From Selaginella moellendorffii (Eukaryota > Streptophyta > Lycopodiopsida > Selaginellales > Selaginellaceae), in assembly GCF_000143415.4 (NCBI RefSeq), contig NW_003314270.1, forward strand, positions 1,106,722 through 1,170,721: a DNA stretch of 64,000 bases. The letters run 5' to 3'. This document shows positions 11,960 through 21,781 of this stretch, one piece after another. A program made the position numbers and the translations under genes. The notes below the pieces were generated by a model that worked only from the letters and a program-made list of their open reading frames with translations, had not been told where the DNA came from and did no database searches. Position 1 is the stretch's first letter, and every line of letters starts with the position of its first letter.

Positions 11960-12100
11960 ATTTATAACAATATTAAGAAGAAATGTTTTGCTAATACCAT
12001 CAGGGCCATTAATGAAAATGTATTGATTATGCTCCATTGGCTGATCAATTACATTAAAATATTTAACTATTCTTGAAGAATATTTTGTTTAAAATTTATA
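11960..12100 (-). mobile_element. Helitron helicase relic (P-loop region)
   Basis: The minus strand encodes DQPMEHNQYIFINGPDG followed by ISKTFLLNIVINML and a stop. This matches the start of the Pif1-like helicase domain of Helitrons, whose Walker A is normally GPGGTGKTFL. Here it reads GPDGISKTFL, so the ATP-binding loop is damaged. The segment is isolated. The longer Helitron at 50900-55886 shows the same region in fuller context (GPGGTDKTYLLNIM), which supports the assignment. Confidence 0.75.
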
Positions 12101-12423
12101 TTGAGTCCTAGAATTGTTGAGAAAGAAAGTGATCATCCACATCTATTGTGGTTAGCTCCAGAATTCAAACATAGCACAGCTCTTCATTGCTAATGCACTC
12201 CCTCCGACTAGTTATTTATGAAATGATACTCATGAATTCTTGAGGGGATAAGCTTCACCGTCGAGAGGGAAACAGCCCTGCCTGTGATGCTGTTCATGCA
12301 ACACAAGGCAAAGTAGCTATGGAACCCTAGAAGTGCATGGTGTAACAGTTATCACCACACCCTCTTCCCTTTTTAACATGCTACCAATTGAGCTGATATG
12401 CAAACCATGGCTACCGACCATGG

Positions 12424-12452
12424 CCTGGGCCTGGCCCCGACCCCGGCCCAGG
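12424..12452. repeat. Perfect 8-bp GC-rich inverted repeat
   Basis: CCTGGGCC and GGCCCAGG are separated by 13 bp in an otherwise AT-rich upstream region, about 320 bp before the MTV1-like start codon. It could form a small hairpin. No function is evident. Confidence 0.5.
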
Positions 12453-12770
12453 ATCAGACAGCTTGGGGGTACGGCCCTTCGTTTTTATATATATAGATGA
12501 TGCGTGCTAACGTGGCAGACACGTGTTTGGTCTGGACTATGACATGGTTTCCTCTTTTGTATCCCACGTGAAATATTTGGCTATGGCGGCTCCGATGAGT
12601 TTAGGGATGGGTTCTTGGCGAAGGAATGGCGCCCGAGGTTCGCCTTCCAATTCACATTGTCGCGATCGCCGCGCCAGGTAGGGATTCGTGAGAGCTACCC
12701 GGTCTCGAATTGGATTGGAAATCCTCCGGATCCGTGGAACTAGCAGCGCAGGAAGTTTTCGATCCGAGCT

Positions 12771-14959
12771 ATGGAATCCAGTCGGCGGGCAGTCGAAGCA
12801 TACAGGCGGACTAGGTTAATCGATGGAGTGACCACCGACGATGATAAGGTCGCTCCAGTGTATAAATTGGACGAGATCAGCTCAGTTCTTCGCTCGGCGC
12901 CTCACGACGTTGTCCACGAAATGGTAGAGTATGTCTTCAAGAGATTGGAGCACAAAAGCCCGCTAGTGAAGCAAAAGGTATGCTTTGGTTGTTTTCTTTG
13001 TTCTCTCCAGTTCTTCTCATTGTCTATTCGTTTCTTGCAGACACTGAGATTCATCAAATTCGAAGTTGGAAAATCTGGAACCGAGTTTAAGAGAGAAATC
13101 CAGAGGCAGTCTGCAGCGATACGGCAGCTGTTCCATTATCAAGGTCAGCCCGATTCGCTCCGAGGTGACAGTCTCAACAAGGCGGTTCGTGAGACTGCTC
13201 GCGAGGCCATCACTGCCATGTTTGCGTCCGACGAGAAACCACCGGCTTTGGAGGAAACCAGCAGAAGGATTGAGGGTTTTGGAAGCACGAACTTCGATTC
13301 TAGAGCTTCACAGGAGAAGAAAACGCTTTTAAGCGAGGTGGTCGACATAGGCACCGCGTCTATCAAGCAAGGTTTGACAATGATAAGCAGCCACTATGGT
13401 CACTTTGGCAGCAGCAACGGCACGAAGAGCAAGAGCTCTTCCGGAAGCTACGAGGCTCCAAACTTACGTAGATCGGTATCGGAGCGAGACAACTTTAAGT
13501 ACCGGGATAGCCATCGGGATTCTTATTCTTATAGCGAGAGTCGGGATACTTACAGGGAGACTTACAGAGGAGGAGCTTCTGAGGAGATGTCATACGAGCA
13601 GCCTGATTCTCCAAAGTCCGATGCAGCGGACGAGAAGAGTGAAGACGCCAACGGTTTAACGCAAGAAGAGAAACTCCTGGACACGGTGACGGCTGTCGGT
13701 GGTGTGCGCCTTCAACCAAGCCGCGAAGCGATACAGTCCTTTCTTTTGGCAGCGCAGGTGCTGAATCCTCAGAGGCTGCATCAAGCCTTTGAGCAAAAGC
13801 TACAAGTTCACTCCTGGCAGGTAAGTGGTGAAGTTGGTGTAAACTTTTCGTTCTTGTTCTGATTCAATTGTTTCAAGATAGGTTCGCTTGAAAACTTTGT
13901 GTTTTCTTGAGGCTGTGCTACGTCAGAGAGCAGTGAAACCATTTGGGGATGTCTCACAACGTTTTGAGGCAAACCATGCCAGCGTCATCGACTGTATGGA
14001 TTCGCCACAAAGCTCTCTACGCGAAAAAGCAAACAAGGTATGCTTTTGTTAACTTTTGCGAGACTAACGATGTATCTCCAGGTTCTTAGCTTGCTTCAAA
14101 CTGAAACCGAGGAGGGCTCTCAGGTATTAAACGACGTAAGAAGTCGCCAACCAAAACGCACAGAGCGAGTTGAAATGCCAGATTTGATCGACACAAACGA
14201 CGATGATTCCAGCACTCATCAGAAAGACGAAGTGGATATCCTGAGCTCGTTAACAGAAGCCTCACCAGTCCAGGGCGACTTGCTAGGCGACGGCTTACAC
14301 GAGAACACCGAAACTAACGGAACAAGCAGCCTCTTCGAGGGCCTCAGCATTGCCGAAGAGCCGTCAAAAAAGCCAGCATCAGCCACGAACATCAGTGATC
14401 TACTGGGATCTCTGGACACAGGCACTCCATCGTTTCAGCAACAATCCAACTTAGATCCAGGATTTGGTCAGGATTTCTCCGGGCTTATGGGATTAGAGCC
14501 GCAGCCACAGCAGCAGCAGCAGCAGGGATTGAGTGGAGCTCCACCAAGTTTCGTGTCACCGAGCATTCCCGGGGGTGCCGAGTTCATCATGGCAAACTTC
14601 GACGCTGCGAGACGCTTTGCTCCTCAAGCTCAAGCTCATTATCCAGGAACAGCACCACCACTCTATGGTTTCGGACAAGCACCACCAGCACAGCAGCATC
14701 GCTTCCAGCAGCAACAGGATTTCTCGGGCGGATTTGGCATGGGATTTGGCTCTCAGGGAGCGAGCTTTGCAAGCGACGCGTTCGATTTTTCGAGCCATCC
14801 ATATTCGTTAGCTTCCGCAAGTCTTCCCAGAATGGAGGAGACAACCAAAGCTTTCGACTTCATCTCGGTAAGAAAAAAGAAAATCTCTCTTTTTTCTTCG
14901 TGATTGATTTTCTTTCTTTCCAGGATCATATGAGCGCTGCTCGCACGACGAAGAAATGA
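12771..14959 (+). CDS. MTV1: ENTH/VHS-domain protein, MTV1-like vacuolar trafficking adaptor
   Basis: Five exons with matching GT-AG borders, all in phase 0: 12771-12977, 13041-13820, 13882-14037, 14082-14867 and 14924-14959. They encode 654 aa. The N-terminal helical domain (MESSRRAVEAYRRTRLIDG, MVEYVFKRLEHKSPLVKQK, FIKFEVGKSGTEFKREIQRQ) matches the ENTH/VHS domain of plant MODIFIED TRANSPORT TO THE VACUOLE1. In Arabidopsis MTV1 is a TGN clathrin-coat adaptor for vacuolar cargo. A Ser/Arg/Tyr-rich linker, a second helical segment (QSFLLAAQVLNPQRLHQAFE) and a Gln/Phe-rich tail follow. Acidic-aromatic motifs such as LIDTND, DLLGDG and SDLLGSLD may bind clathrin or adaptor ears. The C-terminus is SAARTTKK. 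The next gene starts 167 bp downstream on the same strand. Confidence 0.85.
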
Positions 14960-15126
14960 AGATAAGATTGGTTTATAATAATGGGGTGCTGTATTAATTT
15001 TGATCGAGTTCAATGAAGGATTTGAGATAATCTAATCGGATGACAGAATATTCTCTTGGTATTTTCCGCCATATAATTTGAAACCCCCGTGACAAAAAGA
15101 AGGGCTTGCTTGTTCGCTAGTAAGCT

Positions 15127-17513
15127 ATGGAGCAGCAATGCGTCATCGCGGAGGACGAGCGCGTGCCCGTGAGAGTGAGCTTGGAGAGCGTCTACGGGCA
15201 TGGATCGCTGCTGGACGAGGCGAGATTTCGCTACGCGCGGCTCCGGGCGAGGTTTGCAGAGATCTATGGCAGCGATCCGGATTTCTACGCGCGAGCGCCA
15301 GGTTTTCTTGATATTTTGCTCGATTTGTGGATTGGATTGGCGATTGGCGGCTCCCGGGAATGCAGGTCGAGTGAATCTTATCGGCGAGCACATCGATTAC
15401 GAAGGCTACTCGGTGCTGCCAATGGCAATCCGCCAGGACACGATTGTCGCGATTGGGAGATCCTCGGAAAGCGATGGCTCGCCGGCTCTGCGCGTTGCGA
15501 GTATCGATAGCGAGAAATTTAAGCCGTGCTCCTTTTCGGTTGATCCATCTCAGGTTTGTTGGACTTCTTTTTTGGTATAGAAAGGTTCTTGGTTTCATTG
15601 TCACTGTCCCAGGAAGTGGATCGATTGAATCATACATGGGGGAATTACGTTCTTTGTGGGTATGTAACTTTTTGTTTTAAGAGCCTTTCTAGCTTTTCTT
15701 CAATTTTCCTTTACCTTACAGGTACAAAGGTGTTTTCGAGCACTTGGAATCAAAAAAGATACATCGTAAACCAGACACGGGCCTTAATGTCTTGGTCGAT
15801 GGAACTGTTCCCATGGGTAAAGAATTCTCCCATTTTCAGTTCATGTAGCACAGAGATACAAAGTCCATCTATTACAGGATCCGGATTATCGAGCTCGGCA
15901 GCATTAGTTTGCTCCTCTGCACTTTCTATCATGGCAGCACTTGATCTTTCGTTTACCAAGGTTGCCACAATATTTTTTTCACCGTGTTTGCTTGCTTGCG
16001 CTCAGGATCAGGCCTTTCCAGCTCGTCTGCGTTGGTGTGTGCATCAGTGCTTGCATTCCTGGCCTTATTCGAATTATGTGCTTTCAAGGTTTGAAAATGC
16101 CTGAGATTGCTAGTCCGGAAAAGTGTTACTGCTGTACGCTAACTGTTTGTCCTTGGTTTTTCAGAAGGAAGTCTCAGAATTTGCTTGTACCTGCGAGCGG
16201 CATGTTGGTACGCAATCTGGTGGCATGGATCAGGTAGATTTAGTAGCGCGTTTGTACAGATTTTTTCACGAATGTTTTTTTCTCTGCAGGCCATTTCGAT
16301 CATGGCACAACAAGGCGTTGCAATGCTGATCGATTTTAATCCTATCAAAGCCACAAGCGTTGTACTACCAGCTGGTGGTACCTTCGTAGTTGCGAACTCG
16401 CTTACAGAATCTAACAAGGCTGTGACCGCGGCAACTAATTACAACAATCGAGTTGTTGAGTGCCGTTTGGCTGCGGTAAGTTAAAAGTTTTCCTCTCACG
16501 GTTTTTTTATTGTCCAACGCCTTTTTGCAGATTGTACTCGCTGTGAAGCTAGGGACGGCAGCAGACGAGGCGATTAAATCCGTGTCCACACTGTCTGACG
16601 TAGAAGGCTTGTGCGAGGCGTATGCAACTTCTCGCGACTCGTCCGACTTGTTGCTTGCGATTGAGGTAAAAAAGCGTTTTAGATTTTTGTACCTTACGTT
16701 CGTATAAATCAGGACTTGTTGCATGAGCATCCATACACGACAGAGGAGCTAGAGGAGCTATTAAAACACCCCCTAACTTCAATTTTCCCGAAGGGTTCGA
16801 GCTTCCAAGCTGTACTTTCGGTTGCTAAACAGTTCAAGCTTCACCAGGTACTCAAAATTGTTCTTTCTTATCCATCGACCAGATAATCACGGACGCCTTT
16901 CTGGGGTTGTGTGTAGAGAGCAACGCACGTATACTCGGAAGCAAAACGCGTGTACGCTTTCCGTGACACTGTTTCATCTGGCGCAGGGTACTGTCCTCGT
17001 TGAGTTATCTATGTGAGTGTAGCTTATCTTTTTGTTTTGTTTTTTTTTTTGGGCAGAGAAGAAGAAGCATTGAAACGGCTTGGAAAGCTCATGAACGACA
17101 GCCACACTAGCTGCAGCAAACTCTACGAGTGCAGGTTTACATTCATCACATGTCCCAAAAAGAAGAATTTTTAACTCTTCTCTGTGAATTCCAGTTGCCC
17201 AGAGCTTGAGGAACTCGTTCAAGTGTGTCGATCGGCTGGAGCGCTGGGAGCAAGGCTGACTGGAGCCGGATGGGGCGGCTGCGTGGTGGCTCTGGTACAC
17301 GAAGCATCGGTTCCAGCTTTCATTCTTTCGCTCAAGGCAAGTGTCACATTTTAAAGTTAAAGCTCACACATTTTATTTCATTTTTTCATGCAATTACAGG
17401 AAGGCTTCTACAACTCTCGAATCCAGAAAGGCATCGTCAAGCCCGAATCCCTGGGGCTCTACGTCTTCGCGTCCAAGCCATCCAGTGGAGCCGCCGTGAT
17501 CACCACCATCTAG
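15127..17513 (+). CDS. GALK: Galactokinase with a duplicated ATP-loop exon
   Basis: Galactokinase phosphorylates galactose at C1 in the cytosol, the first step of galactose salvage. Exons: 15127-15301, 15366-15553, 15613-15659, 15722-15816, then either 15878-15960 or 16006-16088, then 16165-16233, 16290-16475, 16531-16665, 16713-16847, 16917-16987, 17057-17134, 17195-17336 and 17400-17513. With one alternative exon the protein is 505 aa, typical of plant GALK. The galactokinase signature [15 protein letters not shown] and GHMP motif 2 ([11 protein letters not shown]) are present. So are the catalytic region with the invariant Asp ([12 protein letters not shown]) and motif 3 (TGAGWGGCV). The intron after 17336 begins with GC (AAG|GCAAGT), a GC-AG intron. 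The stop faces that of the convergent ZCCHC10-like gene 47 bp away. Confidence 0.93.
15878..15960 (+). other. GALK: Galactokinase alternative exon A (GHMP motif 2)
   Basis: An 83-bp exon with acceptor TATTACAG and donor CCAAG|GTTGCC. With the last G of the previous exon it encodes 28 residues starting [14 protein letters not shown] and ending LDLSFTK. This is the version closest to other plant galactokinases. Confidence 0.85.
16006..16088 (+). other. GALK: Galactokinase alternative exon B (second GHMP motif 2)
   Basis: Also 83 bp and in the same phase, with acceptor TGCGCTCAG and donor TCAAG|GTTTGA. It encodes 28 residues starting [14 protein letters not shown] and ending FELCAFK. Sixteen of 28 residues match exon A with no gaps, and most shared residues use different synonymous codons. 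Only 45 bp separate it from exon A. Confidence 0.8.
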
Positions 17514-17560
17514 TAGGCAACAGAGAAAATCAAGAAGCAGCTTTCCTTCTCGTTGTCAAG

Positions 17561-18388
17561 TCACTTCCGCTTCTTCTCGGCCTTTTTCTCGGCCGTGCGA
17601 TCATCCTCCGGGCTGCGGCTGCGGCTGCGCTTCCGGCCGCGCGAGTCCTCATCCGAGCTCTCGGACTCGGACGTGGTGGCATTCCTCCGCCGCTTCCTAC
17701 TCCTCGGCTTCTCATCCTCGGACGACGAAGACGAGGAAGGCGAGGAAGAGCCATCGCCAGAGCTCGACGATGGAGACGGAGACGGCGATCTCCTCTTCCT
17801 CCTTGCTCGGCGACGCTTCCTCTCATCCTCAGACGAGGAGGAAGACGAAGAAGGCGAGGAAGAGGAAGAGCCGCCATCGCTATCGCTCTCCCCCGACTCC
17901 GACGACTCGTAGCGCTTGCTGCGACGTGCCATCTTCTTCTTCTGGCGCCGCCGCCGCCGCTCCATCTCCCGCTCCTTCTCCCGCCGCCGCTCGCGCTTGG
18001 CCACCTTGTCCTGCTCCTTCCGCTCCTTCTCGCCCAAAAACTCCACCACCTCGCTGGCGTCCATGAGCTTGGGCTTGAGCTTGGGGTTTTTGAGCTGCTG
18101 GGAGCGCGAGGGACGGCTCATGTAGATGCGCTCGTTCTTACACTCGTACGTCCAGTGGCGCTGGAAGCACTTCTGGCAGTGGCCCGTGAGCTGCTTGCTG
18201 CCGCCGCCGCCGCCCTCCTTGTTGCGCAGAACGTCTACCGTCACCGGCCGCTCCGTGCTCATGAGATACATCTGGCGCTTGGCCTCCTTGCGCTCCTGCC
18301 ATCGGCTCGGCCCCTCCTCCTTCTGCCCGTAGGCGTTCACGTTGCGCGCCGCCGCCGCCGCGGCCCGCTCTACCTGCACCCTGCTCAT
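17561..18388 (-). CDS. ZCCHC10-like zinc-knuckle protein with Ser/Arg/Lys-rich tail
   Basis: A single-exon ORF of 275 aa starting MSRVQVERAAAAAARN. A CCHC zinc knuckle lies around residues 70-84 (GHCQKCFQRHWTYECKN) and is followed directly by ERIYMSRPSRSQQLKNPKL. That knuckle plus RPSR-LK block is the signature of eukaryotic ZCCHC10. The C-terminal half begins with a strongly basic helix (REKEREMERRRRRQKKK). It continues as blocks of acidic Ser/Asp/Glu runs alternating with Arg/Lys-rich runs ending RKRSRSRSPEDD, like nuclear RNA-processing factors. The biochemical role of the family is poorly defined; nuclear RNA association is inferred. The long opposite-strand frames here are composition shadows of this tail. 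Confidence 0.85.
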   Translation of the reverse strand: MSRVQVERAAAAAARNVNAYGQKEEGPSRWQERKEAKRQMYLMSTERPVTVDVLRNKEGGGGGSKQLTGHCQKCFQRHWTYECKNERIYMSRPSRSQQLKNPKLKPKLMDASEVVEFLGEKERKEQDKVAKRERRREKEREMERRRRRQKKKMARRSKRYESSESGESDSDGGSSSSSPSSSSSSSEDERKRRRARRKRRSPSPSPSSSSGDGSSSPSSSSSSEDEKPRSRKRRRNATTSESESSDEDSRGRKRSRSRSPEDDRTAEKKAEKKRK

Positions 18389-18441
18389 CCTCCTCCCCCT
18401 CGCCCTAACCTAAGAACCCTAAAAACACTCACTTTAATACC

Positions 18442-18464
18442 GTACACATTTGAAAAATGTGTAC
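18442..18464. repeat. 23-bp perfect hairpin upstream of the ZCCHC10-like gene
   Basis: GTACACATTT, GAA, AAATGTGTAC: a 10-bp perfect stem with a 3-nt loop, about 55 bp upstream of the ZCCHC10-like ATG. The phrase TTTAATACCGTACAC appears both at the hairpin's left edge and about 50 bp further on. Several telo-box motifs (AACCCTAAA, TTTAGGGTTT) flank it. It may be a regulatory site or a small foldback remnant. Confidence 0.5.
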
Positions 18465-18661
18465 GATATTTCAGGGTTTTGAGTTTTAATACCGTACACG
18501 AAAAACATACTTTTAGGGTTTTGCGTCCCGGAACAAACGGAATATTGCTCTGGTGTAGAATCGTACTTTCGCATATACGTTTAGGGTTTGCGATACAAAA
18601 ATTCTTACACTTTCTTTCCGTACTTTCTCGCACACTGTATATTTCTGTAAGAAGAATAATA

Positions 18662-20963
18662 TCAAGCTTTGGAGAAGTGCTTGACGCCACCACCACCATT
18701 TGCCGGCTGACCACCGCCACCCTTGGTCGTCCACTCCACCAGGCTCTTGAGCTTGCGGCTCTTGCCGTTGGCCACCACCGACGCCGGCGACCAGTTGCTG
18801 TTGTTGCTGCTACTCATCCTGCTGCTGGCGGGCTTATCAATCGATCGCCCAAGCGTCCGGAGCGGGAGATCGAACTCCGAGCTCTCGGCGGTGCCGGTGT
18901 TGTTATCGAAGCTGCTGCCCAAGTTGCTCCCGATCGACTTGGTGGTGAGGGTCCCCAGGCTCCCAGACCCGCCATTTGCGAGAGGAGCGATGGCTATCAC
19001 CTTTGCCGGCGGTCCTTTCTTTGCTCGGGAAGAGCTACTTCTTCCAGTGCTGATGCTGCCGCTGCTGCCGCTGCCGCTGGTGCTGCTGCTACTGCCGCTG
19101 CCACCATCGTCGCCAATCTCACCGCGGCTCTCCGGGGAGCAGTAGATTCTCCTGTCAGTCTTGAGCCTGTGCCACTCGGCCAGCCTTCGCTCCTTGGCCG
19201 AGGCTGCGTCTTTGGTGAGGTCTATCGAGTGGAGATCGTCGTCCAGTGACTCCACCTCCTCGCTCCTCCTCGTCTCGGACTGCTGCTTGAGGCTCTCGCG
19301 CTCCTGCGAGAGCAAGCTGTCGACCGAAGCGCGCAGCATCTCCCCGTCCCTGATATCCGCTTGCTGGCTTGCGTAGTCGCCGTCGTCCAGGACTCTCCTC
19401 CTCACTCTCAGAAACTCCTCCAGCTTGCCTTTGATCTTCTCCACCAAGTCCAGCTTCTCCTGGATCTCGTCTCTCGCCTCGGCCAGCTTCATATGGACGC
19501 GCTCCTCGCGCCACGCCTCGGCCATGTGTAGCATTCGGCGCTCTTCTTCCACTTCCTGCCTTATTCTCAGCGACTCGCGCTTGAGCTCTTCAACTTCTGC
19601 CTTGTCTTCGCCTATCTCTCGAGCCAGCTCGTCGCACACATCCTCCATAAGCTCCCTTGCTTTGCGTTCCTTCTCGAGCTCCTGGAGTACCTTCGAGAGC
19701 GCCATCTTTGCTTCGCCGAGCTCTCTCGACAGTTTCTTGTTAGCCATCTCCATCCTGCGTTTCGACTTGCGCTCTTCATCGGCCTCGTCCCTGACAGACA
19801 GCAAAGCCTGCTTCACCCTGTCCTGCTCCTTCCCAAAAGAGCCCGCTTTGTCGTCCGCTATCTTCTTGAGTAAAGCCTCGATCTCCTTGCGAGCCAATTT
19901 GTTCGCTCCCTCTAGCTCCTTGACTTTGCTACGTGCGACATCAAGTTCCGTCCTTAACGCACTGGCCAGAGCCGCACCGCTGTGCTGCTCTTCCAAGGCG
20001 TGTAACCGCTCAAGAAGCTCGGGGGATGCTGAAAAACCGTCGGGGCTGGCAACAATTTTCGTCTCTGGAGATGCTTGTGACGCCGAATCGCTCTAAAAAA
20101 ACGCTCACGAAGTTAATACACTGCCTAGCTAGAACACATCCAAGTCAAACAACAAAACTGCCCCTGACGAAAAAGAAAAAGAGCCATCGATAAAACCAAA
20201 GGTGGCAAGCAGGAAAGAACAGTATTGCAGGGAAAAAGGGAAAAAAAAGAGCCATGGAACATACCGCATTGTTGCTGTTGCTTTTGGCGATGGAACTCTT
20301 AACCGCAGTCGCTTGCTTGTCCAAGCATCTGTTGATGTGAGACTGCATTGCGGCCAGCTGCCTGTTCGTGTGCGCAATTTTTCCATTTCCATCTGTAGAC
20401 TGCGCAACGAGCAATGTGTCACCAAACCTGATCCAGAAAAATCAGCACAAAAAACAGGATCAAACACACCTACGAGTGAAAACGGAGAGTCATCAAGCTG
20501 GGAAAAATTCGATCTCTACCTTGGCAGCTTCCTCCAGAGCGCTAGCCGTGGACGAAATCGCTGGAGAGGATTTCCTCTTTGCCGGAGGTGGTGGCAGCGA
20601 GAGACTCGACTTTGGAGATTCCGCAGAGCTTCTGGGCGGCGCCGCTGGTGGGCTGCTTGTGGCGGCGGAGTCTGGCGATGCCGCCGGCGATCTGGGCAAT
20701 GGGATCTCCTGGAGCTCCCACAAGCTGGCCGCGAGCTTCCTGGCGGAGACACTGGCCCCGGCTTGGATCACATTGCTGTAGAAAGGATTCTCGTAGAGCT
20801 TCCAGCTGGGAACCGGAGTGGTCGGGCCCCTGTGGGCGCCGCTCACCCCTCGCTTCATGCGTAGGCTCGTCGGCCTCCAAATCGCGGCGATTTCCCTGTC
20901 CCTAGAATCCTTGTGGTGCTGCGGATGCAACGTGATGGATGCCCCGGCCTTGTTCCTTCTCAT
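18662..20963 (-). CDS. Plant coiled-coil protein (USO1-like, BRANCHLESS TRICHOME-related family)
   Basis: Three exons with matching borders and phase 0: 20520-20963, 20265-20399 and 18662-20092, encoding 669 aa. The N-terminus (RNKAGASITLHPQH, AGASVSARKLAASLWELQEI) matches a plant-specific family annotated as intracellular transport USO1-like or BRANCHLESS TRICHOME-related. The central 300 residues form a long coiled coil that contains the family hallmark LMEDVCDELAREIGEDKAEV and the block EAWREERVHMKLAEARDEI. The tail is low-complexity Ser/Gly and ends VKHFSKA. Arabidopsis relatives have been linked to cell shape and trichome branching; a cytoskeletal scaffold role here is inferred only. No transmembrane segment is visible. 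The border of exon 2 was chosen because only that acceptor keeps the frame open. Confidence 0.8.
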
Positions 20964-21781
20964 GGCTCCAGCTCCAGATGGAGCGAGAGTCGAGAAGAGA
21001 ATCACACTGCTCCCCCGCCAGGACGAGCAAGGGGAAAGGAAGAATAGGGAAGAAGGGATAATCTCCCGATCTCTAGCTCCGGGAGATCGTCTCGGCGCTT
21101 ACCTCCGGCGCGCAAGGGATCAAAATCTTGCTCCTCCAAGAAAATGTAGATCCAAAACCCCTGTCGTGCACATCGCACGGGACAGCACGACGATCCGGCG
21201 CAGAAATTTCACAGCCCAGGACGCATCGATCCAAAACCCCAATAGCGATCGATCGAGGGCGGAGTGGAGATTTGCGCCTCGCGGCAGGAACAAAGGCTTT
21301 AACAAAAGTGCGTACCCGTACGGCACCGCTGCGATCCGACGGCGCAAACCCCGCCACGCAGACGCATCGGGACCGTTAGACAACCTTTACATTGTTTAGG
21401 GCACTTTGCCTCGACAGCTAGCCTTTAAAATTGGCCTTTGGGTGTCCATGTAAAAGTGACAAGTTCACAACCATCACAAAAATTCCCAGCAGCAACAACA
21501 TCACATAAAAAAAGAGGAGGAATAATTATAGGTTAGATCAAGCACCACAAGGTGACGCCACGCAACACACTTACCACAAAAAAATATTCTTATGGTTGAC
21601 CCCACAACATTTTCTCATCGTGCAAATGCCCAACCACATTCTATTGTGCTTGAAACTTCTAGTGTCCACTATGACAAATTTAAATTAAAATAACTTCAAA
21701 TAGTTTTAACTTAAACTTAAGAATGACTATTTAAATATTTACTTTATTTTAATTTTAATTCAAAATTTTCTGCGAGTAAAA
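20964..21781. other. Leader region and AT-rich spacer
   Basis: The first 400 bp are GC-rich and probably hold the 5' UTR and promoter of the minus-strand coiled-coil gene. From about 21400 the DNA turns AT-rich and carries the 3' flank of the next PPR gene. No gene was found in it. Confidence 0.5.

Noticed and set aside
17225-19249. A 674-codon open frame on the plus strand.
   Set aside because: It is antisense to the Ser/Arg-rich tail of the ZCCHC10-like gene and to the coiled-coil gene. Its Leu/Arg/Pro monotony is the complement of those repeats, and it also overlaps the end of galactokinase.
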